Shown: positions 1 through 5,163 of the stretch, in pieces
How the letters are laid out: each line of letters begins with the position of its first letter
How positions within the stretch are numbered: the first letter of the stretch is position 1
Assembly (NCBI GenBank): GCA_013812985.1
Contig: JACCSN010000007.1
Coordinates: forward strand, 1 to 5,163
DNA length: 5,163 nt
Source: Hyphomicrobiales bacterium
Lineage (GTDB): Bacteria; Pseudomonadota; Alphaproteobacteria; Rhizobiales; Afifellaceae
Reading direction: 5' to 3'
Program-made: the position numbers and the translations under genes
The notes under the pieces: generated by a model
Seen by the model: only the letters and a program-made list of their open reading frames with translations
Databases searched by the model: none
Told to the model about the DNA's origin: nothing

Positions 1-2973
1 GAGACGGTGGACACGCAGATGACGAGCATCCTGGAGAGCGCTGCGTCGCGTGTTCCAGGCGTCGAGGCGATCTCGTCTTCGAGCCGCTCCGGCTCCAGCC
101 GGGTCGTCGTGGAGTTCGACGATTCCACGGATCTCAACGTGGCGGCGAACGATCTCCGCGACGCGGTCGGCAATGTGGAGCGCCAGCTCCCCGAGGATGT
201 CGACGACGTCACAATCGTCAAGGCGGACGACAATTCCGACGCCATCATCCGGCTTGCCGTCACCGCCGAGGCCATGCCGATCCAGGACCTGACGAAGCTC
301 GTCGAGGACAGCGTCGTGGACCGGCTCGCGGCGGTGGCGGGCGTGGCCGACGTGACGCTGAACGGCGACCGCGAGCCGCTGGTCCGCGTGCTCCTCGATC
401 CCAATAAGCTGGCCGCCCGGGGCTTGAGCGTCGCCGACCTGGAAACGGCGCTCGGGACCGTGGCGCTCGATGCGCCGGCCGGCAGCCTCTCCGGCAACAA
501 CCAATCGCTGCTGGTGCGCGCCGACGCCAGCGTCACGACCGGCGAGGAAGTGGAAGCGATCCGCATCAACCGGACGACGCGCGTGGGCGACGTGGCCGAT
601 GTGATCTTCGGCCCGGCCGAGACGGCGAGCTCGCTCCGCATCAATTCGCAAACCGGCATCGGCCTCGGCGTGGTGCGCCAGGCGCAGTCCAACACGCTCG
701 ACATCTCCGAAGGCGTCCACGCCGCGGTCGCCGAGCTGAACGAAGCCCTTCCGGAAGGCGTGGCGATCAAGGTCACGTCGGACGAAGCGACCTTCATCGG
801 CGGCGCTCTGGAGAAAGTGCTCTACACTCTGCTGGAAGCCACCCTGATCGTGGTCGGCGTGATCTTCCTGTTCCTGCGCTCGTTCCGCGCCACCATCATC
901 CCGGCGCTGACGGTGCCGATCGCGCTGATCGGCACGCTGGCGGCGATCTATCTGGCCGGGTTCTCGCTGAATATCCTGACGCTGCTCGCCATCGTTCTCG
1001 CCACCGGTCTCGTCGTCGACGACGCCATCGTGGTGCTGGAGAACATCGAGCGCCATCGCGCGCAAGGGATGGGGCCGCGAGCCGCCGCCGTGCTCGGCGC
1101 GCGGCAGGTCTTCTTCGCCGTGGTCTCCACGACCGCGACACTGGCCGCCGTCTTCATCCCGATCTCGTTCTTCCCGGGCACGGCCGGCCGGCTCTTCGCC
1201 GAATTCGGCTTCGTCATGGCGTTCTCGGTTGGGCTGTCCATGATCGTGGCGCTGACGCTCTGCCCGATGCTCGCCTCGCGCATCCTGAAGGACCACGACC
1301 GGAACGCCCGCCCCACGCGCAATCCCTTTCTGCGGGTGACCGGGGCAATCGGCGGCCGCGCCGAACGCCTTTACCATCGTCTGCTCGACGCCGCGCTCGC
1401 CGCCCCCGCCGTGGTGCTCGTCATCGCGCTCGTCTTCGCCGGCGCGGCAGGGTTCGCTTACACCACGCTCCCGGAAGAGCTCACGCCAACCGAGGATCGC
1501 GGGTTTATCCCGATCTCGGTCTCTGGGCCGCAGGGCGTCAGCGTCGAATACATGGAAGCCAATATGCGCCAGGTCGAAGCGGCGGCCCTGCCGCTGATCG
1601 ACAGTGGCGAGGTGACCAACGTCTTCCTGATCGCCGGCAATATGAACGCCAATTCGGGCTTTGTCCTGCTCACGCTGGCGCCGTGGGAAGAGCGGACGCG
1701 CAACCAAGCCGAGATCACTCAAGAGCTGAACGCCACGCTCCAACAAATCCCCGGCGTGCAGGTCTTCGCCCGCGTGCCGAACAGCCTCGGCATCCGCGGC
1801 GGCGGCCAGGGCCTGCAATTCGCCATCACCGGGACCGATTACGACGCGCTTGCCGACGAGGCGGATGAGATGAAGGCAGCTCTTGAAGAGCTGCCCGGCT
1901 TCGACACGGTGCGCACCAACTACAACACGACCCAGCCGGAGCTCGCCATCGCCATCGATCGCGAGGCCGCGTCTGACCTCGGCGTCTCCGTCGAATCGCT
2001 CGGCGCTACGCTCTCGACCCTTCTCGACGGCCGCGAGATGGGCGAATTCTACATCGACGGCGACGCCATCCCTGTGCGCGCCGCCGCGCCGGACGGCACG
2101 ATCGGCGATCCGAGCGACCTGGAGAATACCTTCATCCGCACGGCGGAAGGCCGGATGGTGCCCCTCTCCTCTTTCGTGTCCATGACGGAGCGCGCGGTTG
2201 CGCCGGAGCTGCCGCGCGAAGGCCAACGGCGCGCCGTGCCGCTGACGGCGACGCTTGAGCCCGGCAACGACCTCCGCCAGGCCATGGACTCCATGGAGGA
2301 GCTGGCGGCCACGCTCCTGCCGGCCGGCATGGGCATCCACTATGTGGGCGAGGCGGCGACCCTGAACGAAACGGCGAGCGGCGTCGCCGTCACCTTCGGC
2401 TTCGCGCTCGTCGTCGTGCTGCTCGTGCTGGCGGCGCAGTTCGAAAGCTTCATCTCCGCCATCATCATCATGGTGACGGTGCCCTTCGGGCTTGCCGCCG
2501 CCGTCTTCGCCATCGTCCTCTCCGGCGGCTCGCTCAACATCTACAGCCAGATCGGCCTCGTCATGCTGGTCGGCATCATGGCCAAGAACGGCATCCTCAT
2601 CGTCGAGTTCGCCAACCAGCTCCGCGAGCAGGGCTACCGGGTCAAGGACGCGATCCGCGAGGCCTGCCGGATCCGGCTCCGCCCCGTGGTCATGACGATG
2701 ATCGCCACCGTGGTCGGCGGCGTCCCGCTGGTCCTGTCCGGCGGGCCCGGCTCGGAAGCGCGGCAGGCACTCGGCTGGATCGTCGTCGGCGGCCTGGGCT
2801 TGGCCACGATCATCACGCTCTTCGTCACGCCGGTCGCTTTTCTGATGCTGGCCCGCTTCGGCAAGACGCGTTCGGCCGAAGCCGATCGGCTGCAGGCCGA
2901 GCTCGCCCATGTCGCCGGCGAGAACGAGTATCCCGGGCGGCATGATCACCCCTACCCGGTGGCGGCGGAATAA
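1..2973 (+). CDS. RND efflux pump inner-membrane permease, HAE-1 / AcrB-like (5' partial)
   Basis: This is the proton-driven inner-membrane subunit of a tripartite efflux pump (ACR_tran family). Such pumps work as trimers with a periplasmic adaptor and an outer-membrane channel. The frame is open to the left edge, and its first codons (ETV...) align with about residue 55 of AcrB. The GTG at 7 is therefore internal, and the first membrane helix lies outside. Counting the codon at 1 as residue 1, membrane segments lie near 273-293, 298-318, 324-345, 370-391, 398-427, 471-490, 796-815, 817-840, 848-872, 895-918 and 926-952. Two porter/docking regions fill the rest. The proton-relay residues are present: Asp340-Asp341 in GLVVDDAIVVLENIE (helix 4) and Lys862 in MAKNGILIVEFAN (helix 10). 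The Asp pair marks the HAE-1 drug/lipophile class rather than the heavy-metal class. There are 990 residues here, about 1040 expected in full, with no frameshift. The adaptor gene probably lies upstream. Substrate is unknown. Confidence 0.96.
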   Translation, partial: ETVDTQMTSILESAASRVPGVEAISSSSRSGSSRVVVEFDDSTDLNVAANDLRDAVGNVERQLPEDVDDVTIVKADDNSDAIIRLAVTAEAMPIQDLTKLVEDSVVDRLAAVAGVADVTLNGDREPLVRVLLDPNKLAARGLSVADLETALGTVALDAPAGSLSGNNQSLLVRADASVTTGEEVEAIRINRTTRVGDVADVIFGPAETASSLRINSQTGIGLGVVRQAQSNTLDISEGVHAAVAELNEALPEGVAIKVTSDEATFIGGALEKVLYTLLEATLIVVGVIFLFLRSFRATIIPALTVPIALIGTLAAIYLAGFSLNILTLLAIVLATGLVVDDAIVVLENIERHRAQGMGPRAAAVLGARQVFFAVVSTTATLAAVFIPISFFPGTAGRLFAEFGFVMAFSVGLSMIVALTLCPMLASRILKDHDRNARPTRNPFLRVTGAIGGRAERLYHRLLDAALAAPAVVLVIALVFAGAAGFAYTTLPEELTPTEDRGFIPISVSGPQGVSVEYMEANMRQVEAAALPLIDSGEVTNVFLIAGNMNANSGFVLLTLAPWEERTRNQAEITQELNATLQQIPGVQVFARVPNSLGIRGGGQGLQFAITGTDYDALADEADEMKAALEELPGFDTVRTNYNTTQPELAIAIDREAASDLGVSVESLGATLSTLLDGREMGEFYIDGDAIPVRAAAPDGTIGDPSDLENTFIRTAEGRMVPLSSFVSMTERAVAPELPREGQRRAVPLTATLEPGNDLRQAMDSMEELAATLLPAGMGIHYVGEAATLNETASGVAVTFGFALVVVLLVLAAQFESFISAIIIMVTVPFGLAAAVFAIVLSGGSLNIYSQIGLVMLVGIMAKNGILIVEFANQLREQGYRVKDAIREACRIRLRPVVMTMIATVVGGVPLVLSGGPGSEARQALGWIVVGGLGLATIITLFVTPVAFLMLARFGKTRSAEADRLQAELAHVAGENEYPGRHDHPYPVAAE

Positions 2974-3017
2974 GATGGCCGCCGCCGCGAGAAACCGCCC
3001 GGACCGCCAGCTTGATG

Positions 3018-3049
3018 CGCGAGCGCGCTCGCGGCGCGCCCGGCCGGGC
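3018..3049. repeat. two adjacent perfect GC palindromes between pump and sigma genes
   Basis: A 16-base perfect inverted repeat (CGCGAGCGCGCTCGCG, 3018-3033) is followed four bases later by a 12-base one (GCCCGGCCGGGC, 3038-3049). They start 45 bases after the pump stop codon and end 67 bases before the chosen sigma start. Both could form stems in RNA or serve as symmetrical protein sites. No T-run follows, so this is not a standard intrinsic terminator. In such GC-rich DNA short palindromes also arise by chance. The rest of the 2974-3116 gap holds no gene I can support. Confidence 0.35.
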
Positions 3050-3106
3050 CGGCTTGCCTCGTGGCACAAGGCGAACCACCATCCGCCCCATCCCGGCCCT
3101 TTCGAC

Positions 3107-3110
3107 AGGA
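3107..3110 (+). promoter_or_regulatory. ribosome binding site supporting a TTG start for the sigma gene
   Basis: AGGA lies six bases (TGTCAC) before the TTG at 3117. This is good spacing, and it favours that start over the in-frame TTG/ATG at 3012/3015, which have no purine-rich site upstream and would add an arginine-rich stretch unlike any sigma factor N-terminus. Confidence 0.5.
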
Positions 3111-3116
3111 TGTCAC

Positions 3117-3689
3117 TTGGCGAAGCATGCGGACGAGGCGGGCAGGGCCGCGGATTTCGCCGAGCTTCAGGCGATCGCCGGCGGGGATCGCGAGGCCTTT
3201 GCCCGGCTGATCGATCGCGAAAGCCCCCGACTTTTGCGTTTGGGCCAGGCGATCCTGGGCAGCCTGGAAGAGGCGGAAGATGTCGTCCAGGAGACGCTGA
3301 TCAGCCTCTGGGAACACGCCGGGCGGTGGAAGCCGGAGGCGCGAATCGGAACCTGGCTGCACAGGGTCTGCACCAACCGGTCGATCGACAGGCTTCGACG
3401 ACGACGCCCGTCTGTCGACCAAGGCGCGATCGCCGAGATCGCCGACGAAACCGAGCTGCCGGACGCCGTTCTCGTCCAGGGCGAGGCGGCGCGCTCCGTC
3501 CGCGCCGCGATGGAACGCTTGCCGGAACGCCAGCACTTGGCCGTGCTCCTCTTCCACTTCCAGGATTTGTCGCAAACCGAGGCGGCGGAGATCATCGGCG
3601 TGAGCGAAGCCGCGTTCGAATCGCTTCTGGCCCGAGCGCGGCGGCAGCTGCGGGCTTTGCTGTCCGCCGGGGGTGGCGAAAATGAGTGA
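3117..3689 (+). CDS. ECF-type RNA polymerase sigma factor
   Basis: This is an extracytoplasmic-function (group 4) sigma-70 factor, which directs RNA polymerase to a small regulon when freed from its anti-sigma factor. With the TTG start it is 190 residues, the usual ECF size. Region 2 spans about residues 15-97. It includes the core-binding signature EEAEDVVQETLISLW (51-65) and the -10 recognition helix GTWLHRVCTNRSIDRLRRR (78-96). A short linker follows. Region 4 spans about 125-182, with the helix-turn-helix LSQTEAAEIIGVSEAAFESL (151-170) and a basic tail. There is no region 1.1 or 3, and no C-terminal SnoaL-like extension. The start is uncertain: ATG at 3015 would give 224 residues, but the extra part looks non-coding. 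The end overlaps the next gene by eight bases, linking it to a likely anti-sigma factor. I could not identify a convincing ECF-type promoter upstream. Confidence 0.93.
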   Translation: MAKHADEAGRAADFAELQAIAGGDREAFARLIDRESPRLLRLGQAILGSLEEAEDVVQETLISLWEHAGRWKPEARIGTWLHRVCTNRSIDRLRRRRPSVDQGAIAEIADETELPDAVLVQGEAARSVRAAMERLPERQHLAVLLFHFQDLSQTEAAEIIGVSEAAFESLLARARRQLRALLSAGGGENE

Positions 3690-4104
3690 GGAGCGCAACG
3701 GACAAGAGCTATTCGACGCGCTTGGGGCCTTCGGGGCCGACCTTTCGAGGTGGCCGCTTCCGAGCGCCTCCGCCGCCCGCGCGGCTTTGCTTGCCGATCC
3801 CGTTTTCCGCATCGCCTGGGAGAAAGAGCGCGAGCTCGATTTCGCGCTTCTCGGCATTCGGGAGACGCTCGACAAGGAAGCCGCCCGGTCCGGCGCAATC
3901 GGTCGCGTGCGACGATCGCTGCTCGCCCAGCTTCCGACCGACCCGCTGGCGGGCTTGAGCTGGCGCAAGGTGGCGGCCGCGATGCTCGCGGCCGGCATGC
4001 TGGGCGGCGCCATGGATCTCTTTCTGCCGGACGCCCCCGCGCCGACGCCATATCTTGTTATGCTGGACCCGCTCTCCGGTTTTGACGAGTCCGAGCTGCA
4101 ATGA
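3682..4104 (+). CDS. probable membrane anti-sigma factor (no zinc motif)
   Basis: This is a 140-residue protein whose ATG lies inside the last codons of the sigma gene, giving an eight-base overlap, so translation is probably coupled. Residues 1-96 look cytosolic, charged and helical. One hydrophobic segment at about 97-115 (VAAAMLAAGMLGGAMDLFL) would cross the membrane, leaving about 25 residues outside. The FGADLSRWP stretch (17-25), followed by an Ala/Leu-rich helix, resembles a motif I recall from small proteins encoded after ECF sigma genes in Alphaproteobacteria. The likely role is to hold the sigma factor at the membrane; this is inferred from gene order and topology. It has no Cys and no His, so it is not a zinc-binding (ZAS) anti-sigma factor. 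An in-frame GTG at 3673 is a less likely start. Its own end overlaps the next gene by four bases. Confidence 0.75.
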   Translation: MSEERNGQELFDALGAFGADLSRWPLPSASAARAALLADPVFRIAWEKERELDFALLGIRETLDKEAARSGAIGRVRRSLLAQLPTDPLAGLSWRKVAAAMLAAGMLGGAMDLFLPDAPAPTPYLVMLDPLSGFDESELQ

Positions 4105-4559
4105 GCGCTCTTCCGGCATTTGTGCGCCGCCGCTGGCCAGCTATCGCTCTCGTCGCCTCGCTTCTGCTGAACGGTTTCCTTGTCGGCATGATCGCCACCG
4201 AAGCCTTCCGCCCACATGGCGGCCAGCGCCAGCATGGGCCGCGTGCGCTGGGCTTCGAGCTTCGCCGGCTGGCCGAACGCCTTCCGGGCGAAGCCGTCGA
4301 CCGCATCTCGGCGGAGCTGCAACCGCTCGGCGTGGGTCTGCAGTCCCGCTTGGACCGGCTCCGCGCGATCCGCCAGGAGATCAACGGCCTTGCCGCCCAG
4401 CCCACCCCGGATCGGGCGGCCATCGATGCGCGGCTGGCGGCTCTGCGAACCGAGGCCGCTTCCATGCAGGAAGAGGTGCAGCGGGCTACTTTCGATGCGC
4501 TCCTAAAGCTTCCGCCGGACACGAGGGCGGGCCTCGCCGAGAGCGCCGCCGGAGGCTGA
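4101..4559 (+). CDS. membrane-anchored periplasmic sensor-like protein (heavy-metal-resistance / CnrX / Spy-like)
   Basis: This 152-residue protein has a basic N-terminus (RRR at 9-11), one hydrophobic helix at about 13-32, and a periplasmic part that is almost all amphipathic helix. LAERLPGEAVDRI (57-69) is followed by long helices at roughly 66-99 and 104-135, and then LPPDTRAGL (137-145), which resembles the LTxxQ-like turns of CpxP/Spy. This helical-hairpin pattern fits the Metal_resist family (periplasmic heavy-metal sensors, including CnrX). In CnrX systems the sensor holds the anti-sigma factor until it binds ligand. Gene order supports that role: its ATG overlaps the anti-sigma stop as ATGA, and no clear ribosome site precedes it, suggesting translational coupling. 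The only His residues are His39 and His45 and there is no Cys, so metal binding is doubtful. A Spy-like chaperone or other envelope-stress sensor is the main alternative. Confidence 0.72.
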   Translation: MSALPAFVRRRWPAIALVASLLLNGFLVGMIATEAFRPHGGQRQHGPRALGFELRRLAERLPGEAVDRISAELQPLGVGLQSRLDRLRAIRQEINGLAAQPTPDRAAIDARLAALRTEAASMQEEVQRATFDALLKLPPDTRAGLAESAAGG

Positions 4560-4610
4560 ATGCAACTTCGCCCCGGCAAGCGGCGTTCCGTTTGCGCCTG
4601 TTGCTGAACA

Positions 4611-4626
4611 CGTCACCCTTTTGACG
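4611..4626 (+). terminator. weak hairpin, possible terminator of the sigma cassette
   Basis: CGTCA and TGACG pair as a five-base stem around a six-base CCCTTT loop, 51 bases after the last cassette stop codon. The stem is short and no T-run follows it. Any terminator activity is a guess, and a chance inverted repeat is at least as likely. Confidence 0.15.
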
Positions 4627-4663
4627 AGGACAGGCCCTACGATCGGACGACGCGGGAGCGATT

Positions 4664-4669
4664 GGAGGA
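4664..4669 (+). promoter_or_regulatory. strong Shine-Dalgarno sequence for the glycosyltransferase
   Basis: GGAGGA sits immediately before the ATG at 4671. GGAGG ends only two bases before that ATG, closer than the usual 5-9. The in-frame TTG at 4677 is eight bases away and better spaced. The site confirms that translation begins here but leaves the exact first codon open by two residues. Confidence 0.6.
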
Positions 4670-4670
4670 A

Positions 4671-5163
4671 ATGCGATTGGACCGGCCCTATGTTCAGACG
4701 GGAGATTCCGCACGCCGCCGGCCGGAAGGCCGGGCCTACGCGACCCTGGTGACGAACGAGGAATATGGGCTCGGCGCCTTGGCGCTCGCTCGCTCGCTCC
4801 GTTGGACGGGCACTGAGGCGCCGCTCCTTGTGCTCGCGACTCCCGAAGCCGAGCATCTCGATGAGCTGGAGCGCGAGGGCTGCCGGATCGTGCCCGTCAA
4901 CCAGCCTTCAGTTTCCGAGGCGTTCCGCGAGCGCCACAGCCGGGCGGCGCTGCACCGCGCCGCGCCCTTCAACAAGGGCAACAAGCCGGCCTTCCACGAC
5001 CCTGTCGACAATTTCTGTAAGCTGGAACTCTGGAAACTCGAGGATTACGGGAAGATCGTGTTCCTCGACGCCGATTCCGTCGTGGTCAAGCCAATCGACA
5101 CCTTGTTCGATTTCCCGGAATTCTCCGGCGCACCGAACGTCTATCAGGAGCTCGCCGACTTTC
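4671..5163 (+). CDS. glycosyltransferase family 8, glycogenin-like (3' partial)
   Basis: Only the first 164 residues are in the window; the gene runs off the right edge. Family 8 enzymes transfer a sugar from a nucleotide-sugar donor with retention of configuration, using a GT-A fold and a metal held by a DxD motif. The fold's first strand is visible as RAYATLVTNEEYGLGALALA (21-40), typical of the glycogenin/galactinol synthase branch. Next come a second strand (PLLVLAT, 51-57), the helix FCKLELWKLEDYGKIVFLDA (115-134) and the metal-binding DAD at 133-135, then SVVVKPIDTLFDF. The match in motif order and spacing is strong. The donor and acceptor cannot be read from this part; glycogen priming, cell-surface glycan or compatible-solute roles are all possible. 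ATG 4671 is chosen because it follows GGAGGA; TTG 4677 is an alternative. It is separated from the sigma cassette by 111 bases and probably is not part of it. Confidence 0.9.
   Translation, partial: MRLDRPYVQTGDSARRRPEGRAYATLVTNEEYGLGALALARSLRWTGTEAPLLVLATPEAEHLDELEREGCRIVPVNQPSVSEAFRERHSRAALHRAAPFNKGNKPAFHDPVDNFCKLELWKLEDYGKIVFLDADSVVVKPIDTLFDFPEFSGAPNVYQELADF

Larger units (their letters stand above)
4560..4670. other. intergenic gap before the glycosyltransferase gene
   Basis: These 111 bases follow the end of the sigma cassette. They contain one weak hairpin (4611-4626) and a TTGACG at 4621-4626 that resembles a -35 box but has no matching -10 element at normal spacing. The frame of the glycosyltransferase is open upstream back to a TGA at 4605-4607, but only a TTG at 4662 offers an earlier start. 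I see no small gene or RNA that I can support here. Confidence 0.5.

Noticed and set aside
7..9. GTG at 7 as the true start of the pump gene
   Set aside because: The frame is open to base 1, and the protein would lack the first membrane helix and the start of the porter domain found in all RND pumps; the gene begins before the window.
3062..3080. TGGCAC at 3062-3067 as a sigma-54 -24 element before the sigma gene
   Set aside because: The required TGC of the -12 element is not found at the right spacing.
3069..3110. CGAACC as an ECF -35 element for autoregulation of the sigma gene
   Set aside because: No CGTC/CGTT-like -10 box follows at 16-17 bases; the match is to a very short motif only.
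2909..3685. A 258-codon + strand frame overlapping the pump end and the sigma gene
   Set aside because: It is an out-of-frame shadow: its product is full of Arg, Gly and Pro without any domain, while the sigma frame carries textbook region 2 and region 4 motifs.
2952..4322. A 456-codon open frame on the minus strand across the sigma and anti-sigma genes
   Set aside because: It lies opposite three genes with clear domains and coupling, its predicted product is rich in Arg/Ser/Ala/Gly with no recognisable domain, and long antisense frames are common in high-GC DNA.
4606..4643. GAAC or TTGACG upstream of the glycosyltransferase as a promoter
   Set aside because: Neither has a matching -10 element at acceptable spacing; TACGAT lies only 11 bases after TTGACG.

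Overview
The window is GC-rich and densely coded on the + strand. Every gene I can support reads left to right. GC-rich third codon positions, an ECF sigma factor followed by a small membrane protein with an FGADLSRWP-type motif, and the HAE-1 type efflux pump together suggest an alphaproteobacterium, perhaps of the Hyphomicrobiales. This assignment is inference from style and remembered families; no rRNA or other marker gene is present.

Layout: (1) 1-2973, the RND efflux pump inner-membrane subunit, missing roughly its first 50 residues off the left edge. (2) 2974-3116, a 143-base gap with two very GC-rich perfect palindromes and, at its end, a Shine-Dalgarno-like AGGA. (3) 3117-4559, three tightly overlapping genes: an ECF sigma factor, a single-pass membrane protein that is probably its anti-sigma factor, and a membrane-anchored helical periplasmic protein of the heavy-metal-resistance/CnrX/Spy-like type. 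The overlaps are 8 and 4 bases, so the three are almost certainly one translationally coupled unit. (4) 4560-4670, a 111-base gap with a weak hairpin. (5) 4671 to the right edge, the N-terminal part of a family 8 (glycogenin-like) glycosyltransferase.

How the genes may work together: the sigma / membrane anti-sigma / periplasmic sensor trio has the same parts as the CnrH-CnrY-CnrX system that controls a metal RND pump in Cupriavidus metallidurans. Here the neighbouring pump is of the drug/lipophile (HAE-1) type rather than the heavy-metal type. The predicted sensor lacks most of the metal ligands known in CnrX, and the anti-sigma candidate has no cysteine or histidine. The most interesting reading is therefore an ECF-controlled envelope-sensing module of Cnr-like design that may sense something other than cobalt or nickel. 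Whether it controls the adjacent pump cannot be shown from the window. The glycosyltransferase looks unrelated. I see no tRNA, rRNA, CRISPR array, insertion sequence or phage gene.
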